Assembly (NCBI GenBank): GCA_029449245.1
Contig: JANATF010000024.1
Span: 62,001-126,000 of the forward strand
DNA length: 64,000 nt
Origin: Mortierella alpina
Lineage: Eukaryota; Mortierellomycota; Mortierellomycetes; Mortierellales; Mortierellaceae
Reading direction: 5' to 3'
Shown: piece after piece, positions 1 to 11,400 of the stretch
Position numbering within the stretch: position 1 is the stretch's first letter
Layout of the letters: each line of letters starts with the position of its first letter
Notes under the pieces: generated by a model
Told to the model about the DNA's origin: nothing
Seen by the model: only the letters and a program-made list of their open reading frames with translations
Database searches by the model: none
Made by a program: the position numbers and the translations under genes

Positions 1-1951
1 ATCTTCACACCGTCGGCGCTTCAAGACTGCGAAGGACTGCCAGCTCTAAACTCAATGTCGATGGTACTCCTTGGAGGCGAAGCACTTTCGGAAGGTCTGG
101 CGAGGAGGGTCAGCAAATTGATGCCTGCTGCAACCATCGTCAATGAGTATGGTCCAACAGAGGCATCTGTGGCGTCACTGTCATGGACGTACTCTGAACA
201 TGGCCTGAGCGGACAGGATATGATCCCCATCGGTCGACCTCATTCCAACAAGCGCCTGTATCTTCTCGACTCTCTCGGCACGCCTGTGCCACTGGGCGCT
301 GTGGGGGAGATTTATCTCGGTGGCGTCGGCGTTGCCAGAGGATACCTCAACAGGTCTGACCTGACGGAGGAAAAATTCCTTCGCGATCCGTTTTCAGGCA
401 ACGCTGACGCGCGTATGTACAAGACGGGAGACCTCGGAAAATACCTCCCTAGTGGCGATGTTCTCTGCTTGGGCCGTAACGACTTTCAGGTCAAGATTCG
501 CGGCTTCCGCATCGAACTCGGTGAGATTGAGGCGCGGTTAGTAGAACACCCGATCGTGTCAGAGGCGGTGGTCGTGGCTGTGGGTGCAGAAACCAACAAA
601 CAGCTCGTCGCCTATTTCATTATCTCGCACGAACAGCATTCCCAACTGGATAAGGATGAGTCAGAACGTAAGTAGAGCTCAACCTGCAACGCATCACTAT
701 GAGGGCAAGTTACTGGCGTTCGACATCCTAACAAGACATTGTTATTTGAATGTTTTGATAGCCCTCCTTCTGTCGCAGGCTGCCTCAACTCTTCGCTCTC
801 ACCTTGCTGCACGTTTGCCTGATTACATGGTCCCAGCCGCCTTTGTTCGTCTGGACGCCTTCCCATTGACCTCCAACGACAAGCTGGATCGAAACGCCCT
901 CCCTGCTCCTGATAACGAGGATTTCGCTAATGAGGCTTACGAGGAACCTAAAGGAGAGATTGAAATCCTTTTGTCAAGCATTTGGGCTGAGCTGCTCAAC
1001 ATCAAGAGAGTAGGAAGGAATGACGGTTTCTTTGTTCTTGGAGGCCACTCATTATTGGCCGTGCGCATGATCAGCCGCATTCGCGCCATGTTGGGTTTCG
1101 AGCTCTCTCTACGTACTCTGTTTGAGGCACCAACTATTGCAGAGCTGGCACCTCGATTGCTGGCTACCGGAGTAGCGCATGACGAGTCTTACGACGTGTT
1201 GCTACCCATCAAACCTCAGGGCACACGACCGCCATTGTTTTGCATTCATCCAGGAACCGGACTCAGCTGGTGTTATACGGGATTGTCGACGCGCTTGGAT
1301 CCAGACCAGCCCCTTTATGGATTGCAAGCGCGCGGGTTTATCGACAATGGCGAAATGGCAACGACGCTTGACGAGATGGTGCTGGACTATATCGATCAAA
1401 TCCGTCAAGTACAACCTCATGGACCTTACCATCTGCTCGGGTATTCATTCGGGGGTCTGGTTGCACACACCATGGCATCGTACTTGGAGAAGCAAGGTGA
1501 GCGGGTGGCCCTTGTAGCCTTGATGGACACCCGCACCAAGTACCATACCATGGTGCAGGAGGATGAGGAGGACGAGGACGAAGACAACCAGGAGCAAGAT
1601 TTGATTCAGATGTTTATCGGAAACACGAACCAGTATTCACCCGACATGATAAATCCAATTCTGAAGAGGGCGTCGATAGTCGGTAGAAACAATGGCAGGA
1701 TTGGTCGGCAGCAAGGACCTCAGGTCACGAGCGGTGATCTCTTGATATTCCGTGCTACGGTCCTGGAGACCCAAGGCAGGACGATACTGAACGCGGATGA
1801 CTGGAAATCCCATGTTTGTGGTGCAATTGAGGTTTACGACATTGACTGTGCACACGACTATATGGACCTACCAGAGCCTACAGCTATCATTGGTCGGGTT
1901 CTCAGCCAGAAGCTCGACGAATGCCATAGAAATAGAGAGAAGGAAGAGTAG
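1..1951 (+). CDS. Non-ribosomal peptide synthetase, terminal A-T-TE module (5' end outside window)
   Basis: Open from base 1; about 618 residues are visible and the start lies to the left. Two exons: 1-667 and 762-1951. The GTAAG donor at 668 joined to the acceptor ending at 761 keeps the frame. Adenylation-domain signatures run in order: NEYGPTEASV, YKTGDL, the GRNDFQVKIRGFRIELGEIE core and NDKLDRNALPAP. A carrier domain follows, with its phosphopantetheine serine in FFVLGGHSL. A type I thioesterase comes next, with nucleophile motif GYSFGG and likely His in CAHDYM. From family knowledge, this module activates the last amino acid and the thioesterase releases the peptide by hydrolysis or cyclisation. 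An acidic run (about residues 475-490) sits in the thioesterase lid region. The substrate cannot be read because most specificity-pocket residues lie upstream. Confidence 0.93.
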
Positions 1952-2907
1952 ACAGGAGAAAAATCAATGTGTGTATGTACGATTGATAGTACAGTCGGTA
2001 TTTTAGAAAAGTAAAAGAAATAGAGTACCATTAGGTCGCGTGCATGCTCCTTACCATGGAGCTTGTCTGTATCCTGCTCACGCACCGAGTGCCTTTTGAG
2101 ACCTTGCAATCCGAGCACATGTTTCGTGTCCCTGAGACCTTGCAATCCGCGCACTTTGGTATGGTATGATGAAGGCGCAGTATAGCTTCGTATCAAAAGG
2201 GATCTGAAGGGCAGCACTTCTGCCATCGTACCTCTCGTGTCTAATGAAATGCGCCATAAAACTTCTAATCTCGTGGCAATCTAGATTGCACACACATTGC
2301 AACAAATCTTTGGCAGAGTGGCGCCGCTGTTGATGATATTATGATAGTCAGTGTAAGCTGAGCGTTGCTGAGCCTCGGTGGAGATTGGTAGACTTGTCTG
2401 TACTACGGCAAGAGCAAAGGCCGCTCTGTACCACTCTCTTTTTGCCAGGTGGCCTCAAACCCTATCTTGGGATGGTCGCAAAAAAAACCTTGATCCGGGT
2501 TAGCAGCAGAAATGCATATCCTATGCTATGCGGCTACAGCCGGTCTGCAGTGCCATGGAAGATAACACTAGTAGGAGCCTTCATCCTCTCAAACGATGAT
2601 TTGAGGTTCAGACAACGCCCTGCCTCGCCAGCGTGCAGAAAATCGACTACCGTACATGTACGTACAGGTAGACCTTGAACTTGAGCTGAGTGTGAAGACG
2701 TGCTCCGTACGAAGGTCCGAAAACACAAGGTTGTAGTTTTTTTTTTAATAGCTATTTCATGTTGCCTCCATCTCTCTCATGCCTCACTCACATGCTGATC
2801 TACATGGAGTACATGGACATGATTACACATGTCCATCCGAGATGATCAGACAACTCCCCTGGCTTTCAGACTTTAAGGGGCTGCTGGAAGCTTAGACTAG
2901 CCTGGGG
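1952..2907. other. Intergenic, 3' of the NRPS gene
   Basis: No coding frame with recognisable content. A short direct repeat (GAGACCTTGCAATCCG at about 2098 and 2131) lies here, and the same TTGCAA-type motif recurs inside the inverted-repeat element just downstream. Otherwise nothing seen. Confidence 0.6.
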
Positions 2908-3152
2908 TCACATAACATGAGGTATTTTTCACGGTATGTGATTTCCCGGAATTGAATTGCAAGGTCTATTTGAACATCGTGCACTATGCCCTGAGAACCT
3001 CCGACTCTGCCATATCATCCATGTCGAGTGTCACCATGAGTGAGGGGCGACGATTTAAATAGACCTTGCAATTCAGTCCATGCCATCCGCCAATCAAATT
3101 CTGCACAGTATATGGAAAATCACGTAGCGTGAAAAAACTTTACGTTATGTGA
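2908..3152. mobile_element. MITE-like element with terminal inverted repeats
   Basis: Both ends carry TCACATAAC on opposite strands. The arms stay similar for about 38 bp (TCACATAAC, a T-rich stretch, CACGNTANGTGATTT). A second, inner inverted pair, GAATTGCAAGGTCTATTT and its complement, matches exactly. The interval of about 245 bp has no coding capacity, as expected for a miniature inverted-repeat element mobilised in trans. The outer bases of the two flanks do not give a clear target duplication. A plain foldback repeat is the alternative. Confidence 0.6.
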
Positions 3153-3703
3153 TGTGATGTGAGCCTGTAGAAGAATCGACAGAACTTTAATCGCCACCTG
3201 CGCCCTTTGCATTTTTTGCATTTTCGACCGCACTAAGGAGGCTCTGAGTGTGGCCTTAACTTGCCCCTCACATCCTCACATCCTCTGCTTGCCACCTCCC
3301 CGCTAGCGCAGCTCTCCGGCGCAAGTGCATCCAATACACTACAACACACTACATTCACACTAACCGCGCCTCATCTGGGTCTCTGCAGTGCAGTAGCAGT
3401 AGTACGGTCCTGCGTGCTGTTCAGTTTCAGCCCTTGTATCCTCGTGCAAGAAACCAATTGATTCTTCTCTTGTGCTCAGTGCCAAAACACGCATCTGCAT
3501 GGCCCTGCCTGCGGGGTGAGCTTTGATGACCGCTTTTCGCTCGTCATATATTCTTGTCGCCCTCGCCTCAGTCAACGCCCTTGTCTCCTCACTGTCTCCT
3601 CTCCCCTCGCCCATTTGCATTTGCACATATCATATTCGACCATACCCCCCGCCCCAGCACCGCCCGACTCACTCCTCTGCTTGGACAGCACAGACAGCAC
3701 AGC
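3153..3703. promoter_or_regulatory. Upstream region of the GT17 gene
   Basis: The stretch becomes strongly pyrimidine-rich (CTC and CCC runs) towards the ATG at 3704, a common fungal promoter and 5'-leader composition. No clear TATA box was found. Longer frames here come from low-complexity C-rich sequence and are not judged real. Confidence 0.4.
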
Positions 3704-4957
3704 ATGCTCATCCGCACAGCAGCCTCCGCCTCACCACGGCGCAGCGCTCTCAATATCAGGACGGCGATGACCCTCATGTTCCTCCTCGCAATAGCCACGC
3801 TTGCATATCTCTCCATCGAAATGAGGCAACATTACGTTGCCACGTCGTTAAATCCACCATCCAACAAACTTCACTTCAGCAAAGCAGACATCGATAGGCA
3901 CTCATCCTCCTCTATAGAAAGGCACCACAATAATGGCAGCATACCAGACACCCGCGTCTTTGATTTTATCATGGTGAACGACGAGCTCGACGCTCTCTGG
4001 ATTCGACTGAACGAACTCTACGATGTCATGGATACATTCTACATCGTTGAGACCAACATGACCTTCTCGGGCGTACCCAAGCCCTTATACTTTGCCGAAA
4101 ACCGACGTCGCTTCGAGCAGTTCACCGACAAAATCATACATGTCATCGTGCCCCCAATCCCTTCAGAGGACTACAGGCTCTACAACGAGGTCTGGAGAGT
4201 CGGCATGTGGCTGAACGAGATGTGGTGCCGCAACAAGGGTCTGCGGATCGCCGTCGACACACACCGGCCGAAGGAAGGCGACTGGATCATCTTATCCGAT
4301 CTGGATGAGCTTCCTCGTGCATCGTTCATCAAAGCGCTTGCTCATCCTGATCCTAGCACGGAACTAGGTCGTCAGCTAGATCAAGAATCTTCAGAATGGG
4401 CAGGAGATCTGCTCCGCTTGGGCTGCAAATACTTCTTTTACTCGTACGAGTACCTCTTGGACCATGGATGGAATGGACCAGTGGCGTTTCGCTACCGCGA
4501 GCCAAACTCGCCCATCTTTCTCAAGGAGGGATCCGTGGCGAAACGCAATACCGAGAGGCTGCAGTGGCTCATGAGGGACGACTGGGTCGGAACCGGTAAC
4601 CTCCTGAGGAATGAGCGTGATGGAGATGGTGCCTTTATGCCAGAGCAGTGTCACCATTGCAGCTGGTGTTTCTCAAACATCACCCAGGTCCTCCGCAAGA
4701 TGGATTCGTGGTCGCATAAAGAGTTCAATTTGGAAAAGTATAGAGAGCGGGCATGGATCTTGGAGCGTGCAAAGACAGGGACGGATCCTTTTGAGCGGTC
4801 CTATGAAACGTACAACTATATCCCAGACAACCAAGATATGCCAACGTATATCCTCCGGAACCAGGACAAGTACTCGTTCATGTGCAAGAGATATGGCCAG
4901 CCCAACGCTGGATTTCTTGATGTCAACCCAAACGACCCATTGGGACCTCTGCTGTAG
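3704..4957 (+). CDS. Family 17 glycosyltransferase (beta-1,4-N-acetylglucosaminyltransferase-like), type II membrane protein
   Basis: Intronless, 417 residues from the ATG at 3704. The first 20 residues are basic and Ser/Ala-rich. One hydrophobic segment follows (about residues 22-38, MTLMFLLAIATLAYL), then a lumenal catalytic domain, the topology of a Golgi type II enzyme. Family marks include FDFIMVNDELDALWIRLNEL, YIVETNMTFSGVPKPLYF and the acidic metal/sugar-nucleotide site WIILSDLDELPR, with Cys-rich HHCSWCF later. In animals this family (MGAT3) adds the bisecting GlcNAc to N-glycans; the acceptor in fungi is unknown, so only the GlcNAc-transferase class is inferred. An in-frame ATG at 3767 right before the membrane segment is an alternative start. 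Confidence 0.9.
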   Translation: MLIRTAASASPRRSALNIRTAMTLMFLLAIATLAYLSIEMRQHYVATSLNPPSNKLHFSKADIDRHSSSSIERHHNNGSIPDTRVFDFIMVNDELDALWIRLNELYDVMDTFYIVETNMTFSGVPKPLYFAENRRRFEQFTDKIIHVIVPPIPSEDYRLYNEVWRVGMWLNEMWCRNKGLRIAVDTHRPKEGDWIILSDLDELPRASFIKALAHPDPSTELGRQLDQESSEWAGDLLRLGCKYFFYSYEYLLDHGWNGPVAFRYREPNSPIFLKEGSVAKRNTERLQWLMRDDWVGTGNLLRNERDGDGAFMPEQCHHCSWCFSNITQVLRKMDSWSHKEFNLEKYRERAWILERAKTGTDPFERSYETYNYIPDNQDMPTYILRNQDKYSFMCKRYGQPNAGFLDVNPNDPLGPLL

Positions 4958-5789
4958 TCATGTAATTTAGTAATAGATATTTAGATATTAATACCAGCTC
5001 ATAGTTTATCGACGATGACATTCTCTGTCAGATCCATTATAACCCAACCATCTAGAATAAATATAGGACGTTTTGATCGCGGCGTTGCGGTCGTGGACTT
5101 GGACTTGGGCACTAGAAGGCATAGAGCTCATATCTCCTCAACATCTTTCGGCAATGCAACCATACCACTCTGCACAAGAAGGCGGCATCATAGCTAGTCT
5201 GCGCTTAAAGGCTCCTAAACACCTCTAGTGGCAATTGCGCCCTTAACCTGGAACTTTCCGCTCCAAGTTTGGCTTGGTGGGCTCTCTTTCTGCTCCATAC
5301 CGCGAAAACCACAGTACCGAGATTGCTTTACCAAGACCACCAAACCAGAATCTGTTATCACTCACATGTATTAATACTTCTCTTGTAGACTATGACTTTC
5401 GATCTCGCATCGATCTTGCAGCATGCCGGTATTATTCTCAACTACAGCACCTCATGAATCCAAGAATTAGCATACCATAAGCCCCCTAATCGGCTGGGCA
5501 TGGTGATCGTGCAATATTCACCAGAATCCAGTAGTAGTAGTACACAAAGATATGAACGCGTCTACTATCGTAGACTCCTTAACAAAGAACGACTGAAATA
5601 TATTATTGAAGATTGGGTCGAGGAACTCAAGTGAGAAAAAGATGTGGGTCCACACACCACACATCGTGAGCTTTTATTATGGAACCCTGGCAGAAATGCG
5701 TATACGGGTTCCTGACTATGTACGTGTGCTTGGGCTCTGGTGAATATACCACATAGTCTATGAGTAAACATACAGATGGATCTATCAAT
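4958..5789. other. Intergenic between convergent genes
   Basis: Lies between two convergent genes (GT17 on plus, hydrolase on minus). AT-rich 3' flanks, with no recognisable gene or repeat family. Confidence 0.6.
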
Positions 5790-6494
5790 CTAATCACTGT
5801 GGTTTGTGGATTGCTTTTGGTTGAAAGTAATCATGGTGTTCTTGTACTCTGGAAGATGCTTGAGGATAATATCGGTCATAACTTGTCCATGAATACGCCA
5901 GTCGCGGGTAAGCTCGCAAAGAATGGAAAACCAGTTCATCAGTTGGACACCGCTTTGGCTCATACGGTCCCAAGCAGCATATCGAACTACTTCGTTGAAT
6001 GTCCCAGATGCATCTACGGCAGCAAAGACCTGGTAACCTTCCTCAATGGCAGAGAGAGCAGGGAAAACAATACAGACATCGGTAACGATTCCAGCCATAA
6101 TCAGCTGGTTACGTCCGGTCTTCTTGACAGCGGCGCGGAATTTAGGATCATCCCAGGCATTGACTTCGCCATGACGAGAAACGACAGCGACATCAGGGAA
6201 CATCTCGAGAATTTCTGGCATCAGCGGACCATTGGGGCCTTCAGGTACACTTGCTGTGATAACAACAGGTAGCTTGAGCTCCTTGGCGATACTTGCTAGG
6301 GCGAGGACGTTATTTTGGAAACCGACGGTATCGAAGTCTTTAACAAGGGCTTGGAGGCCAACTTGATGATCAATAAGCAAGATGGCAGTATCGTTCATAG
6401 AGAGCCTATTGTACTTGGGGAAGGAAACAGAGCGGGCAGAGGCGGATTGAATTGCCATCACAGCACAGACAACGAGTTTGAGAAAGGTACGCAT
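5790..6494 (-). CDS. Secreted isochorismatase-like (YcaC-type) hydrolase
   Basis: Intronless, 234 residues from the ATG at 6494. A longer in-frame start 27 codons upstream adds an unlikely leader. Residues 1-20 (MRTFLKLVVCAVMAIQSASA) look like a cleavable signal peptide. The mature part has the cysteine-hydrolase fold marks: catalytic Asp in LLIDHQVGLQ, the NAWDDPKF segment, and nucleophile Cys in AGIVTDVCIVFPAL followed by VFAAVDASGT. This is the YcaC branch, whose natural substrate is not established even in bacteria. Most relatives are cytosolic, so the signal peptide is notable. About 200 bp upstream lies a minisatellite that may overlap its promoter. Confidence 0.85.
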   Translation of the reverse strand: MRTFLKLVVCAVMAIQSASARSVSFPKYNRLSMNDTAILLIDHQVGLQALVKDFDTVGFQNNVLALASIAKELKLPVVITASVPEGPNGPLMPEILEMFPDVAVVSRHGEVNAWDDPKFRAAVKKTGRNQLIMAGIVTDVCIVFPALSAIEEGYQVFAAVDASGTFNEVVRYAAWDRMSQSGVQLMNWFSILCELTRDWRIHGQVMTDIILKHLPEYKNTMITFNQKQSTNHSD

Positions 6495-6693
6495 ATTGAT
6501 AACGTTATGTATAATGGAAAGATGTGAGAAGTTCAGTGTGATAGTAACAGGACAAGACAAGATGGAGGCGAGCAAGACTAGAAAGAGAGAAACAAGGGGA
6601 CAAGTGACGGGGTCAAGAAAGGATGCCTTTTTCTGTATAACGTAGGGTGAAGGGTCTACGTTTATATACTGGTTACAGAAAGTGCAATGGATG

Positions 6694-6806
6694 GTGCTTG
6701 GTTATAGAAGAGGCTTGGTTATAGAGGCTTGGTTATAGAAGAGGCTTGGTTTTAGAAGAGGCTTGGTTATAGAAGAGGCTTGGTTACAGAAGAGGCTTGG
6801 TTATAA
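6694..6806. repeat. Minisatellite, about 18-bp unit (GAGGCTTGGTTATAGAA)
   Basis: About seven imperfect head-to-tail copies of GCTTGGTTATAGAAGAG. Some copies lack the GAAGAG part and others have TTT or TAC instead of TAT. The array lies 200-310 bp upstream of the hydrolase ATG, so it could affect that promoter. Confidence 0.85.
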
Positions 6807-7198
6807 GGGACGGGGCTTAAGCCGACTAAGATATGCTATCCGTCAGCGATGTACCGAGGTACGTCTCTGATATGGTACTGCTTCCATGCGTACCACCAAT
6901 ATGGGTCGGGGTTACCCCTGACCTTAATGACCGCAATGATGAGGGCTTGAATGAATATGAAACGACAAAGAAGTATCTTGGTTCGTTTATGTGGTCCGTG
7001 CCTTCGCAACCTAAATATGTAGTCAACTACACGTGCACATACCAAACACGAACGTTCCTGACAAGCACCTTGACCAACACCTGTAGTAAGTAGACTCACT
7101 TGCAAGTTGCGTTCAACTGTTCGAGTCTAGAACTGCAGTGGTTGAAAGCCTTGTGTAACCCTACGCCGAGCAAATCTGCTGGAGCAATTGCTCGTTTC

Positions 7199-7304
7199 TT
7201 GCTCGAGCAATGCTCGCTTCTTGCTGCAGCAATTGCTCCCCCAACTCTAATATGGTTAGCCTCCCTTGCGATGCAGCGAGCAAGAAACGAGCATTGCTCG
7301 AGCA
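7199..7304. repeat. Hairpin-forming inverted repeat of GCTCGAGCAATGCTCG units
   Basis: Arm 7199-7225 is the reverse complement of 7278-7304 with about one mismatch over 27 bp; the loop is about 52 bp. Each arm contains palindromic pieces (GCTCGAGC, GAGCAATTGCTC-like). Further copies of GAGCAATTGCTC and CTCGAGCAATGCTCGAG flank it at about 7182 and 7319. No coding function is apparent. Confidence 0.75.
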
Positions 7305-8435
7305 AAAAACTAGCAACTGCTCGAGCAATGCTCGAGTGGCTTGTCTACTTTGCTCGTTTGCCCAAGCAAGGCAGGAGACCGTCAATGCCGTGTTCAGACT
7401 AGAAGTAGTCGTAACTTCGAGCCCCGCACCTCATTCGTTACTCTCACTATCTCTTTTACCAAATAAACATCCACAATACTTTTTCACTCTGGAAATAAGC
7501 CTCGATTTTGGTTCCTCTTGACCGGAAAGGACAAGTGATGAATCCTTTGAATGGAAGACTAAAAGACATGACTCATACATAAAGATATGGCAATTACATA
7601 GGCCATAGTGACAGCTTTCGAGTTCGAGTTCCGGGGGGGGGATAGATTAGCGGGTGCTCTGGTCTCCGAGGGAGTTAGTGGGTCACACACTGCAGTTGAT
7701 CCTTAAAAGCCTGATTAACAGATATGCCGCGCTTGATCCTTAAAAAAGGTTGCTAGACTGATGCGGCAAAGCAGCTGGGCTAGCGTGCGTTGGCTTGTTG
7801 TTCGTTTCCTGTACATCCGAGCATACGTATAACCCCCAGCTGTCACTTGCTACACCCTCACCAACAGTCCGTTAACTTCTCCCTTAACTGTTTCCTCTTA
7901 CTCCAATGTTCCGCAGTACTGGATGATGCTGGCTGCTGGGCCTCGAAGGGGCGAGAAAATAGTATCCGAGCTTTTCTTTTTTTTTTTTTTTTTTTTGGGC
8001 GCAAGGTCGCAGCTGTAACTCAGATAGAAATGCGCTCAAAGTTGGAGCTTGAAACGTCTAACCCTGGTGACGTGACGTCATCTGTATTAAGAAAAATCGC
8101 ATTTTGTTACACGGGGCTAGTGCAAGTACCCTCTAAAACCTGAGCTACAAACGAGAATTTTAAAATGATTAAAAATTGACTCTGAGCGCATTTGTTGAAA
8201 ATGTCGTTGATTTTTTGGAACAAAGTCCATGCTTTTGAGTGCCGATCCTCGCACACTCCGGATCCACTAGCCTCATGGCCCCAAAGGTCAAAAATGACCT
8301 CACGTCGAAGTCGATTTCTCTCCTGCGCGCTGACTTTTTATTGTGGCCCACACAGCAAAGGTGCGGAGGGTATATGTTTTGCAAAAAAAAAAAAAAAAAA
8401 AGATAGCAGCGGGAATATAAAAACGGAGTTCTTTA

Positions 8436-11400
8436 TCAGACCACTTTGGAGAACCGCCTCGTCTCCTCGGAGGACAGCCGCAACATTTGCGCCACCACGG
8501 GTATCAGTTGTTGCTATGTTAGCGCAGAGTTACCAAGGGTTAATTAGAGACCACAGAGAACAACATTGCAAAAATGCAAACCAGTAGACACAAACACACA
8601 TACCCGACGGTCTTTGTGCTCCATAAAGTTGAGCAGCACATTCTTGAGATACTCGACATTGACATCATTTTCCCCATCGCCATCCTGCTGTTGTGCCACG
8701 CGAATGAACCTCGGTGTTGACGGTGGTGTAAGATTCATCACAGGCGTCGAGAAGGCGCGACCACCGTTGGTGGAAGAGGAGGCCAATGATTTGGGTTTGG
8801 GTGTGGAGGGGGTATGGTACAAGCTTGGTTGCTGACTACCGCCGAGACCCGGAGATGGAGGAGGAACACTACCTCCTTGTTGGGAGTAAGGTGGGTAGGG
8901 TGTGGCAGGGGATGGCAGAGGCGAATTTGGCGCGTACTTTTGCAGTTTCCTGACCTCGTCCTTCAGGTCCTAGATATCCACAAAAATAAATGTAAGAGAT
9001 CAAAAAATCATAGGTTGGTGGTGACTCAAGAAAGCAGTTCCGAAAAAAGTACCTTGTTCAAAGTACGCAGGTGGCCCTCGCGAATCTTGAGCTCCTCGAC
9101 GGCTGATGCATGTGTAACCTTTTCGTTGGCTAATATCTCTTCCAGATCCTTAAAGTGTTGCTACATTCAGAAGAAAAGAAATAGGGAAGGAAGCGGTAGA
9201 GTGTCCTGTTAACAACGTGCTTCCCGCTCAACCACACACGGCAAGTATAACAGCCACAGATTGACAAACACACAATCGGTGAGCACTTACCACCTCCAAT
9301 GCTAGGTTCCGCTTCTCATCCTTCAGTTCCAGTGCCTCAGACTGCAATGCCTCCAGGACCTGCTCCTGTTCATCCAGTCTTGCCCGAAGCTCTGTGATCG
9401 CAGTCGCACTCTCAAAGTCTTTTGTGCGTAGTGCCTCCACCTCGTCCCTTGCTTGGTCGACTGCCGCCGTCAGTCTTGAAATCTCTTCTTGCGAGTCGCC
9501 GACATCCGCCTTCCATTGCCGCGTCAACTCTTGCAGTTTTTCTTCATCCTTCTGTATCTGAGCTCTAGCCTCTGCCACCTCCTCTTCTAGTCCCTGACTC
9601 CTTCTCTTCAGCTCCTCAAATTCTGTCACCTTTGTCTCCGCAACACGCTTGGCGATTGAGGTCAGCTCCTCGAGAGTATCGGCTCGGTTCCTAGCCTCTG
9701 TGAGCTGCGCCTGGTACTCTCGCAACTGCACTTCGGCATTGTCGTTCATCTGCTTGAGCGTCTCAAACTCGGCCTGCTTCATCTGCATTTCCTTCTGCCT
9801 CGCCTCCCTCTCCTGATCCAAACGGTCACGATCCTCAGCCAGCTGATCGCGTTCCTGAAGAGACTTGACATGTCCCGCTTTGAGTTTTTGAAGCTCCGTC
9901 GTTGTGGAAGAGTGCTGGCTCGTTAGTTGACTGATTTGTGTCTTTGCCTCCTGCTTGGCTGTGGACATTGCTGCCTTCAAAGAGTCGACCTCCTCCTTGC
10001 GCGATCGCGCCTCCTTTTCCAGCTTGGTCACCTTTGCGAGTGCCTTTTCAAGCTGGGTCTCGACTTGCTTGAGAAGTTTTTGCGTTGCTGAAAGGTCCTC
10101 GTCCCGCTGATGCATCGTGTCCTTGGTAAGAGCAAGAGCCTCCTTGTGATCGCGTTCCTTTGCTTCAAGAAGGTGTATCCGACTCTGCAACTCTGTCACC
10201 TCCTCTTGTGCCTTGGTCTTGGCGTTCAGCATGCGTTCATTGTCCTGCTCAAGAACACAGAGTTGTTGTTGCAACTTCTCGGCACGCAAGGTAGCCTCCT
10301 GTACCTGGCTCTCGAGCTCTTGCTTTGGCTGCATCAAGGAGTCACGCTCAATCTTCAAAGACTCTATCTGGCTCGTGAGTGTCGCCAATTTGTCCGCGTG
10401 CATGGTCCGCTGGACGAGGGTTTGCTCCTGTGCAATCGCCAGCTTCTTGGTCACTGTCTGCAGCTCCAGTTGAACGGTCGATAGAGAACCCTCCAGCTCC
10501 TGGCTTTTGATGTTCTCTGCTCCAGACTTGGCCTCGATAGCGCATAGTTTCATCTCCAACTCCAAGATTCGAGCCCTAGCCTGCTTGCGCTCCGAATCGA
10601 GTATCTCGCTCTTCTCTATCAGCGCTTTCAGCTCCTCCTTCTCCTTCTCTCCTTGCCGTCTCAGCTGATCAAGATCCGTATTCAGGTCGTCGATCTGCTT
10701 CTCCAGGGCCTTCTTTTCGCCCACGAGCTCCTCGATCCGCCCTGTCAGACTTTGCTCCTGGCCAACTTTGCACTCGTTCAACGTCTCGAGCCGGCTTTCC
10801 AGTTTATCAACCTTCTCAATGACCTCATCTCTATCCTTGGCAAGTTCAGTGACCTTGCTAGAAGCAAACCGTTCGGCCGTGCGCACTGCTTCCAGTTCCA
10901 GCCGGACGCGCTCAATGCCCTCTGCTACCCTCGCCTGCTCCACCTCCACCTCAGACTCTTTCTCCTTGGCCTTTTCTTCCTTTTCTTTGATCAGTAGAAC
11001 CGACTGCTCCTGAACCTGGACCTCGAGGGCGACTTTTTGCTGGAGCAACAGCGTCAACTCCTTCTCCAGCCCCTCAATCCGCTCAGAAGACGAACGCTCG
11101 AATCCATGGTGAAGTCGCTCTAGTCGTGTCAATTTCTCGGATAGCTCTGCTCGCTCCTTTTTCAGAAATCCAAGTTCCTCAAGACTGGGTTTGTTGTCGC
11201 CTTCCAACATATTATTGGAGAATGTTGAAATGGTGTTTCTGTACCGCGCTGCACCCTGCGAGGCCGAACGCCGGAGAGTGGTGGGTTTTTCGACATTCAC
11301 TTCCAGTTCCTGAATGCGACTCCAGAGCCCTGCCTGGCGTCTCATTTCCTCCTGGAGTCGATGCTGGTGTTCGCTGACTCTCTGATCCTTCTGTTCAATC

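Larger units (their letters stand above)
6495..8435. other. Gene-free stretch with repeats
   Basis: Holds the upstream region of the minus-strand hydrolase, the 6.7-kb minisatellite, the 7.2-kb palindrome cluster, and homopolymers (G run near 7628, T run near 7976-7997, A run near 8383-8400). No protein-coding region is recognisable. Confidence 0.6.
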
